Assembly: GCA_914767885.1 (NCBI GenBank) | Contig: CAJZBQ010000003.1 | Span: forward strand, 620,001 to 684,000 | Length of the DNA stretch: 64,000 nucleotides | DNA from: Blepharisma stoltei | Taxonomy: Eukaryota > Ciliophora > Heterotrichea > Heterotrichida > Blepharismidae | Reading direction: 5' to 3' | In this document: positions 10,337 through 20,406 of the stretch, piece by piece | Layout: each line of letters starts with the position of its first letter | Numbering within the stretch: position 1 is the first letter of the stretch | Translations under genes and position numbers: made by a program | The notes under the pieces: generated by a model | Databases searched by the model: none | The model's input: the letters and a program-made list of their open reading frames with translations, nothing else | Told to the model about the DNA's origin: nothing

Positions 10337-11227
10337 ATGACAGAATGGTGGGTTAAATATAAAGGAACAATTCCAAGCGCAGGGCTTAGCTTCCCTGAAG
10401 ACGACTGACTTGATCTCCGCTCAAGTGCAGGCTATAAGCTTCATACATATAGATATCCTGCCAATAACCCTCGGGCTCTTATCTTTATTTTCCACTGTCT
10501 GCATTCAGCTACCAGCTCATATTCACATTTTGCAAAAAAATTCGCTGAACAAGAATTCGCAGTTTTTGGCTTTGACCAGCCTGGCCACGGTAGAAGTGAA
10601 GGTCCTAAAGGCAATATACGAGATTTTGACGATTTAGTTAACAACGGAATTGAATTTATATCAAAAACCAAAGAGCATTACCCTGATGAAACGCCCGCTT
10701 TCATTATTGGAGAAAGTATGGGTGGGACTATTTGTATTGATATAGCATTAAGGATCCCTACAATGATAAATGGGATGATTTTACTAGCCCCAGCCTTAGG
10801 TGTAAATCCAGACCTTGCCCCGTTTTTAGTGAAATTAGTCAGATGCTTCGCATGGTGTTGGTCAGGAATGCCACTTAAAGGGACTGACCCTAATTTAGCC
10901 TGCAGTAACCCTATAAATGCTCAGTGGTGGGAAGAAAACCCTGATACTTATTTTGGGCGGCTTAATGCTGGGACTGGTGCTGCCCTTTTAAGAGGATTTG
11001 AAGAGGTCCAAGATCAGATCGGAAACGTTACTACACCCTTTATCCTTTTTCAAGGTGGGCATGATGCCATTGTAAATGAGCAACAAGCAAGAGAATTTGT
11101 GAAAAATTCAAAAGTGGAGGATAAGGAGTATGCATTTTATAAAGAAATGTATCACGCTGTTTCTAATGAGCCACAAGTTTATGAAATTATAGATAGAATT
11201 TTAGAATGGATACAAGAAAGGGTATAA
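10337..11227 (+). CDS. Monoacylglycerol lipase-like hydrolase, copy 5
   Basis: Last and only uninterrupted member of the array, 296 aa, start MTEWWVKYKG. It shows the GESMGG elbow (about residue 129), a cap region rich in Trp and Cys (LVRCFAWCWSGMPLKG), the acid in FQGGHDAIVN and the His in MYHAVSNEP. It serves as the internal reference that shows where paralogues 1-4 are interrupted and that TGA positions correspond to TGG here (QWWEENPDTY). Confidence 0.93.
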
Positions 11228-11275
11228 ATTTTAAAATATTTAGGAAATTATGATAAATAACTGAAATTTATTATC

Positions 11276-13091
11276 TTAATAAATATTTTCTTCAAATTTT
11301 TCAAGCAGATCTTTTACTTGTGGATCTGATAGTTCTGTTAAGTCTAATTGATCCTTCATTTTATCGAGTTCTCCTCTTTTTATTGTTATTCCTCCTTCCA
11401 CAAATGCTTTTCAGTTATTTAATAAATCAAGCTCCGCTTGATTTGGCTGATGTTTCTCAGCTCTAAAAGTTTCAAGAATTTTTAAATATAACAGTCCTTG
11501 TTTATAGGTTTTTAGCTGTGCTTTTCTTTTCTCGACCTCTACATTTTCCCTGAATCCATCAAATTTTTTAATTGAATATATGCTATGTTATATTAATAAA
11601 AATAATAATTTTATGTCATTTTGGTATGGCTTTATATAAATTAACCCACTTTAACTGATTTTTATATTTCTCATGGTCATCTTGTATCAGAAATATTTTC
11701 TTTTTCAAAGAATTCGGCCTATCAATTTTCATCCTATCCAAAATATCAGCCAGTTTCTGGTTTTCCATCGCTTTACTCTTATAAAACTTTTTCAAAGTAT
11801 TATCAAGCGAATTTTCTGGGCTAACATAGTCAGAAAATTCATTTTTCAACAATTTTTCTCTTTTCTGCTCCGTTGGAAAATATTTTTCCATAATATCTTT
11901 TATTTCACGAGTCCTCGAAATCAAGCTTTCTAAATTTTCTTCATCAGCCGAGTTCCACCTTCTCGAAAACTGCACCCTAAGATTCCTTCCTCTCGTCAGC
12001 CTATGTCTAGTTGCTGCAGTTCTTTGCGGTTTCCCTATAAGTTTGCTATCTAAATTGATTTTTAAGCTCGATAGCTTGTGTTCTGCTTTATCAATCCTAT
12101 GAAGAAATTCGCTTTTTCCTGTTTGGAACACATATTCATCACCAATAAATTTTAAATATTCATTAAATGTAGGAAGACGAATCGGGGGTTCAATTTTCCC
12201 ATTTGTTAGAGAAACGTAAGGTAAGGGTTTTTCATAGGTTCCTGACTCCCCCCCCCCTCCGTGAGCGAACAAAACCATTAGAAAAATCGCCATTTTTTGA
12301 CCAAAAACCCACCCTCCGTGAGTGAACAAAAATTTTTTTAATAGAAAAAATTTAATGGAAAAAAAATTTTGATATATAAGTGATAATTAGTATAATGAAA
12401 TCTAGAGCTAATTCTGTTTAATTTTAAACAAATTGCGTTTTAAAACATAAATTTTGCAATTAAATTAATATTTGCTTCCCAATTTTTGCAAATTAGGATT
12501 TTTTTAAATTTCGAAAAAAAAATATTTTTTATTAAAATTTTATATAAATTTTTTTTTAAAAAAAAAAAATTAACCCCCCTCCGTGAGCGAACAAAAATTT
12601 TTTTGTTCGCTCACGGAGGGGGGGGGGAGTGAGCATAAAGAAGTTTCTTTGTTTTCATTGAAATCTAATGATAAATGAGTTCTATTTAAAGGGGGACACA
12701 CTTTTTGGTCAATTAAATCGCTGACTGTTTTTTTGCCTGCTCGATTTTGCTTGAGTCTATGATTTGTTTCTTGCAGTGTATAGGATAGTTTTTTCTTAGT
12801 TTTAAATACAGGGGTGTCTTCAATTACAACTTCTTTAGGCGTTGCTGTATGAGAAGCAGCAATTCTTGCAGAGCTTGGAGTGAAGTTTATAGGTTTTTCG
12901 TTTTGTTTCATTAAAACAGCTAGCCCTTTGATATCGCCAGATATAGAAATAATTCTTTTTCTAGCGCGTTCACCAAATTGTCTTGGGGCATTGCCAAAAT
13001 TTAATTGTTCAAGGCCTACAGCTAGTTCTAAAGTTCGATTTAGTGTGATTCTTAGGTCTTCTTCAAGGTTCATTTTATATATATTTTGCAT
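11276..13091 (-). CDS. Unknown charged, coiled protein
   Basis: I do not recognise a family. After removing 11581-11626 and 12243-12629 it is 460 aa. It starts MQNIYKMNLEEDLRI (a second possible Met is at 13073) and ends LLEKFEENIY. It is rich in Lys, Glu, Arg and Leu, with long predicted helices (for example EENLESLISRTREIKDIMEK and HEKYKNQLKWVNLYKAIYSI), suggesting a structural or coiled-coil role. It is divergently placed from the reductase-MORN gene, with about 90 bp between the starts, so the two may share a promoter region. Confidence 0.75.
11581..11626 (-). mobile_element. 46-bp TA-bounded IES
   Basis: Very short AT-only-like insert. Removal joins gcc-ata-tat-tca on the minus strand (LYKAIYSIKKFDGF) and bypasses an in-frame TAG. 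The position is inferred from frame and TA matching. Confidence 0.65.
12243..12629 (-). mobile_element. Family-1 MITE with TGA/TCA flanks
   Basis: Reverse orientation: double terminal repeat at the left, hairpin at the right. TGA on both sides (TCA in the gene's sense). Removal of 387 bp restores KETSLCSGTYEKPL. No TA at the junction. Confidence 0.9.
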
Positions 13092-13180
13092 TAAATTAAG
13101 CTTTTCTTATTATTTTCTATATCAAAATAATTGTGAATTTAATATAAAATATTATATAAAAATAAAAGGATTTTGTTAAA

Positions 13181-15487
13181 ATGATGAAAGCTGCTTTTCT
13201 TTGCAAATACGGCGACATTTCATCAATAAAAATCCAAGAAGTCCCTATTCCTATCCCAAATAAAGGCCAAGTTCTAATTAAAGTTGAAGCAGCTCCTATA
13301 CATCCAATGGACCTAGCTTTTATATATGGCTCACATCCCATAATTAAAGCACTCCCTGCAGTCCCTGGTTTTGAAGGATCTGGAACTGTAATAAAAAGTG
13401 GCGGTGGGGCTAAAGGTTGATATTTAGATGGAAAACGGGTCTGTTTTTGGCAATTTGACGCATCATTGCCAGGCACATGAGCGGAATATGTTTTATGTAG
13501 CATAAAATATTGTAGTGTTATACATGATGATCTTAATTGATACCAAGGAGTTTTATTATAATTTTTTATTATTTTTAAAAGCAAATTTTATAAAAAATAA
13601 ATTTTAAGCAGACCAAGGAAGCTTAATGATGATTAATCCTTTAACTGCTATGATGATAGCTGAAAAAATTAAAAAAGGCAAGCACTCCTGCTTTATAAGG
13701 ATCCCCCCCTCATTTGTCCAATTTTCTAGTTTTTTTTTTCAAGAAAAAAAATTTTTTCAGGACCTCATTTGTCCCAAAATCTAGTCAAAAATGATTTGTC
13801 CCATTTTCTAGTCATTTTTGGATTTTTCGAATGTCCTAAATTTTAGTTTTTTACTGTAAAAAAACTAGAAAATGAGAAAATGAGGTCCTGAAAAAATTTT
13901 TTTTCCTATCAAAATTATACTAGAAAATTGGACAAATGAGGTCCTAAAAAAATTTTTTTTTCCTATAAAAAAAAACTAGAAAAAATGGACAAATGATAAA
14001 AGACTAGAAAATTGGACAAATGAGGGGGGGGATCCTTACATAATGCTGCATCTTCTTCTATTGGAAAAATGATAGTAAAATACTCAAATTATAATAATTT
14101 GAAGTGCATAAATATTGTAAGAAATCATGAAGGATTTGATAGTTTGACAAGAATTGCAGCGGATTTCATTCTTGTATCAAGTGAACCGAACTTTGAAGCG
14201 AAATTAAAGTATATGTGCCAGGATCTTAACCCTACGTGTGCATTTGATCCTATTGGAGGAAGCTTTACAGGGAAAATACTAAGTTTACTAGAAGACGGAG
14301 GAGAATTATATATGTATGGAAATATGCTAAAAACTGACATTCGAGAAATTCCGTATGAAGAAATCGTTTTTAATGGCAAAAAAATAGGAGGACTTTGAGT
14401 AAAAGACTGGTTTGAAAAATTAAGCTCAGTGAAAAGGTTCAAAATTTTGAAAAAAATCCAGGAAAATAATTTTTTATATAAAACAGAAGTGGCTGGAGTC
14501 TTTGATTTTGATAATATTCACGAGACCATTATTCAAGCAGAAAATGACCATTATAAAGGGAAATATATAATTGTCCCTAAGTCTTCAGAAAAATCAAATG
14601 AAGGTAGAAAATCATCAAGAGAAAGCATAGTTTATATTAAAACTGACTATCATTATGAAGAATTTCAAACAGTTGAAGTCACTGAAGAACAAGCTTATAA
14701 ATATTTATCTTCTGAAGTATTAAAGTTAAAAGAAAAAATCCCTGAATTCGTATGAGACTATGAACAAAGGCTCAGCAGCGATATTTCAGACCGTAGCTAT
14801 GTATTATTACCAGATGAAAATATATACATTGGCCAATGGATGAGAAATAAACCCCACGGCAAAGGAATTTGTTTCTATAAAAACGGCTCTTTATATGAAG
14901 GATACTGAGAATACAAATTCCGGAGCGGAAAAGGCAGACTTATCTCTGCAAATGGTGACTGGTTTGAAGGGGAATGGAAAGGAGATATAGAAGACGGGTC
15001 TGGGACTCTCCATTTTCATGACGGAAGAATCATCAGAGGAACCTTTTACTCACAAGAAGTCGTAGGAATTGGCATAGAATTTGGAATAAATGGAGAAAGA
15101 TACGAAGGGACATTTTTAAATAGAAAAAGAGATGGGGAAGGAAAACTAATATGGGAAGATGGGACAAAATATGAAGGAAATTTCAAATGCGGGGTCATGA
15201 ATGAAGAAGGAATGCTGAAATACCCAGATGGCAAAGTATTTGTGGGGTATTTTAGTGGAAATAGAGCTTTTGGGCTTATGAGCTATCCAGATGGGACGAA
15301 GTTTAAAGGAGAAATTGTAGATTTTAAAGAAGAAGGAAGAGGAGTGTTAATTGATACAGAAGGGAATGCAAAAGAAGGAATTTGAAATAATGGCGCAGTC
15401 GATTGGCTTGAAGATCTTTTCAGCGATAATGCTAGCAGCTGCAGCACAAAAATTGAAAAAACTGAAGAAGACTTGCCCCATTTTTAA
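13181..15487 (+). CDS. Enoyl reductase/quinone oxidoreductase-like domain fused to MORN repeats
   Basis: After removing 13554-13623 and 13696-14036 it codes for 631 aa without a stop. Residues 1 to about 350 form a medium-chain dehydrogenase fold: N-terminal GroES-like part (APIHPMDLAFIYG, VPGFEGSGTV), then a Rossmann segment (HNAASSSIGKMIVKYSN, INIVRN) closest in style to mitochondrial trans-2-enoyl reductase. From about 405 on there are MORN repeats (YIGQWMRNKPHGKG, YEGYWEYKFRSGKG, WFEGEWKGDIEDGSG, YEGNFKCGV), often membrane- or cytoskeleton-associated modules. Three of the tryptophans here are TGA. The two modules lie in one frame with no gap, so a true fusion is likely. The reductase substrate is unknown. 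Confidence 0.85.
13554..13623 (+). mobile_element. 70-bp IES between 14-bp near-repeats
   Basis: AT-rich insert bounded by ACCAAGGAGTTTTA and ACCAAGGAAGCTTA. TA-to-TA removal gives YQGVLMMINPLTA, the usual NPLTA segment of this reductase family; otherwise a TAA interrupts. Confidence 0.72.
13696..14036. mobile_element. Family-3 MITE, TA-bounded
   Basis: Ends TATAAGGATCCCCCCCTC and its inverse GGGGGGGATCCTTA. The interior is built of several inverted or direct copies of TTTGTCCAATTTTCTAG alternating with A/T runs. Removal restores SCFIHNAASSSIGKM. Not related in sequence to families 1 or 2. Confidence 0.88.
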
Positions 15488-15525
15488 TTTTACTTTTTTT
15501 AACATTGTAATTGTATTATTTATTT

Positions 15526-16614
15526 TTAAAAAAATGCATCCTCAAATTCATAATTTTCTATAGGCTGTACTATAGTTTGGCTATGAGAAATACTATTGAT
15601 GCATTGTGTATGTAAAATCACTTCTTTGCTTTGGTCAGTCACAAATACCTTAGAAGCATCTTTACAGAACCAGGCAGTTTCTTTTGGGATTATTTCAAAG
15701 AGCTCTCCACAGAGAGGGCATGATAGCTGGTCAGGGTTGCAAGGCGCCCATGGATGCTCTACTTCGATTACTTCTTTAGGAGCTTCTTCATCTAGTAAGC
15801 CTATATGCAGCCTAGGGTCAATCCATGTATTTGGGATAGGGAGCCAAGGTTTAAGTGGCTGTTTTTTGGCTCCTTCAGCAAAATGCCAGTCTAGGTGTAG
15901 GTCAAGTTCTGAATCTAGCCCAAATCGTAGGCCACATATTAAGCATTGCTTAGGCAGTTCATCATATAATTCTGTTATTAAATATCTGTGTATATCTCTT
16001 GGATCAACAATAGAAAGTTTCATAGATAATTTTTCAAGCTCAGCCTTGCTCCTTTCAGAAGCCAATAAGCAAGAATACAATAGCGGCGAACTGTCCTCGA
16101 TCCCTTGTATTAATAACTCTTGAGGACAATACGAATTCTGTGACAGTCAGTCCCCAAGTTCTCCTAAATCAAAAAGTCCAGGTCCATCTGGAGAATTTAT
16201 AGGAGAGGATATTGACGGAGGCGTCGGAGCCATTTTTTCCCTCATTTCTTCAAGAACCCTCAAAGGAAACCTTCCTTGTGTTTCCCACACAATGAGCAAT
16301 TTTTCTATATCTTTTTTGATAAATGTATCTGCAAGCTTAAAACAATGGGTAAAAATATTAGCCACCCTATGGCTTAAATAGTCCCTTATTATTGGAACAT
16401 TAAAGCTTATAGAGTCAATCACATATAGATAAAGCAATTTTCTGAATGGCTCTACAGTAGAAAACAGCTTGTACTCGATTTTTTCTACCAGATGGGCGCC
16501 TAGACCTTGATAGTCTCTTGCTATAGCCGTCAAACAGTCAATAATCCTTTTATCGTTCCTTACAAGTCTGTCAAGAAGTTGGCAAAATTTCCAGATAGGG
16601 TCGACTTGGGCCAT
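15526..16614 (-). CDS. PCF11-like cleavage/polyadenylation factor with CID domain
   Basis: 362 aa, no insert, one TGA read as Trp (GELGDWLSQ). Residues 1 to about 130 form a CTD-interacting domain (LLDRLVRNDKRIIDCLTAIA, RKLLYLYVIDSI, VPIIRDYLSHRVANIF, KLLIVWETQGRFP) that in homologues binds the RNA polymerase II tail. The C-terminal half has paired zinc knuckles (CLICGLRF with HLDWHF; CPLCGELFE) around the conserved WLPIPNTWI-type linker, as in PCF11. It is shorter than fungal or animal PCF11. Tail-to-tail with the reductase-MORN gene (38 bp apart), head-to-head with the p24 gene (67 bp). Confidence 0.88.
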
Positions 16615-16681
16615 TTTAATTATAGAGGAAGCATTAACTCTGGAGCAGCTTAAGGTAAATATTTATAAATGACTAATAAAT

Positions 16682-17266
16682 ATGATAATTCTATTATCTA
16701 TTTTTCTTCCCCTAACAACTGGAGTATTTTTTGATATCCCAGGACATACAGAAAAATGCTTTAGAGAATTCACAATAGTTGGTTCAGAAGTCCACGGCTC
16801 CTATGTTGTTTCTGGCAGAGCAGATTATAATGTAAGGGCTATAGTAACTAACCCAGATGACGAAATTATATATAAAAGCCCATATCGCTCCAGAGAAGGA
16901 AACTTTGTATTTCATTCAGAACGTGGAGGGTATTACAAAGTCTGCTTTAAATCAATTGATGGGAAGCTTAAAACTGTCAATTTCGAATTTTCTGTTAAAA
17001 ATAAAGAAAATAATTCAGTCGCAAAACATGATGAGCTGCAGCCATTATTGAAAAACTTGAATGAAATGGAAAACAGCCTGGAAAGAGTCAAAAATAATAT
17101 AAAATTCTACCAGAGAAGAGAAGCTGTCCATAGGGATTTAACTGAAAATACTTGTGATTGAGTCCTAAGGAGCGCATTTTTGAAATTAGTAGCGTTAGTT
17201 TTGATTTCTTCAGTACAAATTTATTTAATAAAGAAATCAATAGGAGGAAAAGAATTCGTAGTGTAA
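16682..17266 (+). CDS. p24 (emp24/gp25L/TMED) cargo receptor
   Basis: 194 aa, continuous. Signal peptide in the first 15 residues (LLSIFLPLTTGVF), a GOLD-type beta domain with a likely disulphide between Cys24 and the Cys in YYKVCFKS, a heptad-rich stretch (LLKNLNEMENSLERVKNNI), one membrane helix near the end (LKLVALVLISSVQIYLI) and a cytoplasmic tail starting KKS and ending FVV. That is the full p24 layout. It should cycle between ER and Golgi in COPI/COPII vesicles. One TGA codes Trp just before the membrane helix. Confidence 0.9.
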
Positions 17267-17351
17267 GAGAACTATTAAAAAACAAAAGTTAATTAAATAT
17301 GTCGTCAAAAATTTAAAAACTCAGAGAGTTTGTTACATTAAAATTCGGAAA

Positions 17352-20266
17352 ATGGATGAAGCCAATTTTTTAATTAAAATTTTATAGTAAATTAGGCTGT
17401 CTTAAGCTTGTATAAGTACTGTCTTTATATATGGCAAGGAATTTTAAAAAAATTAATTTAACATAATGAAGCCAATTCTCCTAATGACAATATAAATTCG
17501 AACCGTCGTCCTCGAGCTCAGTCTTTTAATCATACTGTTGTGAGTCCTACGAACAGGAGTGATCGATCTGGGTCAATTAAATCTTCATTAAGGAGCCCGA
17601 ATAGTTCTCCTTATGCGAAACTCTCCAGTTCAAAAAACCTGATGAATTCTACTCTTCCAGCGTTCTTGCAAGGAAAGACTGCTCCAAGGATGGACCTGTC
17701 AGCTACTTTAACGTCCGTTTCACTGCTTAGATGTATGTCTACTGAGCCTGCTGATATTACCCACATTCGCAAAAACCCAGGGTTTCAAGTAGTAGCTGCT
17801 AATAGTCTCAAAGATACAAACTCAGTTTGTTCGAGTCCTGCTAAATTATAATCAATTAAAATGATTTGAAGTATGCTATTCTATACAAATCTATTATATT
17901 TATATAAGCTTTTCAGTGCTATATTGTATATCTGAGATTGAAAATCTTATCCCAGCTACCCTTATTAATCTAAATATCCCTCAATCAAGTTCCTCTATTA
18001 ATCAGCAGCCAGCCGCTCAGAAAAGGAGAATAATCAGCCCTGAGGACCATAAAAGACCTGAAAATGTTTCCAGTAAAGAGTATATACTAGCATCTCAGCC
18101 TGGATCATTTTTAAATGTAAAAAAAATCCAAATTTCTAACGAAGAACTTGTAGCAATAAAATCTAAGCAGCCAATTCCCAATAAAATTATTGATGCTTGC
18201 ATGACGATTTTCAAGCATCATAACCATTATAAGCTGAAAACTAACCAAATCAGAGAAAAAGTCCTGATTTCGAACACCGAGTTTTCTAACAGAATTTTTA
18301 GTAAAACTCATAATCGTATGTATCATGCGAAAAATAACCCATTCAATTATGAGTAATTTTTATTTAGTATTTTATTATTCCCTATTCCAGCTGACAATAA
18401 CTGAACTTTGCTATCATTAAATTTAAAAGAATTTAGAGTGGAGTATTTCGATCCTCTACAATGCTATAAGCGATCAAGTGAAATCCAAGCTTTAGTTTAT
18501 CGATTTTTTAAAGCGGTGAGGCTAAAAAGTGCACTGTACCCCTGATTTTCAAAATGGCTTTTTGGTATGAAAAAAAATACAGTTGTTACTTTTTGAAATT
18601 TACCAAGCAGGGGATGAAAAAAGTATATATGGTGTTTTAAAACATCAAAAAACAGAGGAAAAAAGTATATATAAAAATCTATATTCTATCATGGCTAAGC
18701 AAATTTAAGCAGAGAAAGCTCAAAATGGGATTGCATATATTGTATACTAGCAAATAAAATTATACTCTTATGAGTGAAAAGATCTTCCTAATAGTGTTAT
18801 AAATAAAGATTAATTTATTATTATATTTTCTCTAAGGATAAATAAAAAGTTTCTTCATTACTTATTTTTTTGTGGTTGTTTTTTATAATTCTCTAAAGAT
18901 TGATCAAATTTATCTGCTCAGGGCATATATTTATTCCAATTTTCCAAAACAGTTGGCATTTTTTCTTTTGCAAGATTCTTATGTTCTTTCGTTGTTGAAT
19001 CTTCAAAATTCGAGCTAATCCCATCTTGAGCTTTCTCTTGTTAAATTTGCATAGAATATAAATTTTTATATGCACTTTTTTCCTCTGTTTTTTGCTGTTT
19101 TAAAGCACCATTTTACTTTTGAAATTTCAAAAACTACCATTTACACTTTTTTCATGCCAAAAATCCATTTTGAAAATCACAGTCATTTTTATAGGTTTTG
19201 TAGAGGTTTGAGAAAGCATGGTGTGCTTTATTTACGTATCTTCACACGACGACTATTTCATAACGACTATTTTTTTTTGGCCTATTTTTTTTTGGCCTAT
19301 TTTTTTTGGCCTATTTTTTTTTGGCCTATTTTTTTTTTTGGCCTATTTTTTTTTCACCTATTTTTTTTGGCCTATTTTTTTTTGGCCTATTTTATTTTGG
19401 CCTATTTTTTTTTGGCCTATTTTTTTTGGCCTATTTTTTTTTGGCCTATTTTTTTTTTTGCCTATTTTTTGGCCTTTTTTTTGACAATTTTTTAACTATT
19501 TTTTACTAATATTTGGGCATAATTCCATACTAATTGTTTTTAATCTAATTTTTAATGTGTTTTTAAACGATTTAACCAACAAAAAATGCACCCTTAACAG
19601 ATTTCTTACTCCATGAATACTAATTCATTGCTTTTAAAATTTCGAGAATTTTAGGTTTAATTAGGAGTTTTTAACTTAATTTACTCAATATTAATCGCGT
19701 AAGGAAAGGTCTCTGTTTCTCAATAAGGTTGTAGTCCTCTCAGCAGCTTCATGAATGAGGCTAGGCAAAAAAAATAGGCCAAAAAAAATAGGCCAAAAAA
19801 AATAGGCCAAAAAAAAATAGGCCAAAAAAAAATAGGCCAAAAAAAAATAGGCCAAAAAAAAATAGGCCAAAAAAAAAATAGGCCAAAAAAAAAATAGGCC
19901 AAAAAAAAATAGGTGAAAAAAAAAATAGTCGTTATGAAATAGTCGTCGTGTGAAGGAACCCTTTATTTAACCTCACCCATTTTAAAGCATGAGCTAAAGC
20001 ATCATCAGAATAAAAATATTGAAGACAGTGCATGGCGAGATCTAATATATACCAACAGCAATGAAAATATAAGGCTACTAGAGAAAGATTCCTCAATTTA
20101 TGTCCTTATGAAAGCTTATAATATTTCATTAGGAATCAAGGAGACATTTTCACATTTTAATGTGAGTGACCACAGAAGATTTCTGTATGATTTGCTATTT
20201 TATAGAAAATTTATTATCCACAAAATTGTAGCTCGATCGACCAAGAGCGGCCTTTTATTAAGTTAA
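17352..20266 (+). CDS. Ulp1/SENP-like C48 fold protein lacking catalytic residues
   Basis: Removing 110 bp near 17356-17465, 17847-17928, a 15-nt intron (18353-18367), 18537-19189 and a 735-bp element plus duplication gives 439 aa. The N-terminal 150 residues are Ser/Asn-rich and disordered-looking. The C-terminal part follows the SUMO-protease fold: NEELVAIKSKQPIPNKIIDACM, then FPIPADNNWTLLSLNLKE, VEYFDPLQ, and KDSSIYVLMKAYN. The His of the family's HW motif is Asn (NNW) and the DCG cysteine motif is DSS, so the triad keeps only Asp. Expected to bind rather than cut, unless Ser serves as nucleophile. Alternative model: one IES 18537-19963, giving 426 aa. Confidence 0.78.
17356..17465 (+). 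mobile_element. 110-bp IES flanked by 12-bp direct repeats
   Basis: ATGAAGCCAATT occurs at 17356 and 17466. Removing one repeat plus the intervening DNA connects ATG-GAT-GAA-GCC-AAT to the long frame (MDEANSPNDNINS). Without it the downstream frame has no start. The repeat contains no TA, so exact cut points are uncertain; a TA-to-TA alternative leaves a slightly longer N-terminus. Confidence 0.65.
17847..17928 (+). mobile_element. 82-bp TA-bounded IES
   Basis: AT-rich insert; removal joins aaa-tta-tct-gag (AKLSEIENLIPA) and skips an in-frame TAA. Confidence 0.75.
18353..18367 (+). other. 15-nt spliceosomal intron
   Basis: GTAATTTTTATTTAG, with GT and AG ends and the 15-nt length typical of heterotrich introns. 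Splicing gives NYDILLFPIPADNNW across the junction of the C48 fold. It is the only clear intron I found in the window. Confidence 0.85.
18537..19189. mobile_element. 653-bp imperfect-hairpin IES
   Basis: Starts TACCCCTGATTTTCAAAATGG and ends near CCATTTTGAAAATCACAG. The two halves are diverged inverted copies for about 200 bp (AACAGAGGAAAAAAG against CTTTTTTCCTCTGTT; AGAGAAAGCTC against GAGCTTTCTCTTG). TA-to-TA removal is in frame (SALYRFCRG). Confidence 0.7.
19235..19960. mobile_element. Mutator-like foldback element with 9-bp target duplication
   Basis: Flanked by CTTTATTTA at 19226-19234 and 19961-19969. Long terminal repeats share CTTCACACGACGACTATTTC. Inside each arm is a tandem array of a roughly 14-base unit (GGCCTATTTTTTTT), about 18 units on the left (19267-19480) and about 10 on the right (19766-19915). 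A 9-bp duplication with long arms containing sub-repeats is the hallmark of Mutator-type elements; no transposase is present. Confidence 0.7.
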
Positions 20267-20406
20267 TTTTTCTCCCAGGTGAGAGTTTTTATGTTGCTCT
20301 TTTGACAATTTTTAGCTTAAATGAGCCAAGTCTATAATCATCGCTAAATAAATATAAATAATTAAGCTTAATTTGCTATTAGAATATGGTAAACTTTAAT
20401 AATTTT

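Noticed and set aside
19267-19480. CRISPR-like spaced repeats
   Set aside because: Units are adjacent, with no unique spacers, in a eukaryotic inverted-repeat element.
19070-19509. Phe/Leu/Ala-rich, membrane-like frames
   Set aside because: Product of the GGCCTATTTTTTTT array in the Mutator-like arms; the mirror array at 19720-19902 gives the same artefact.
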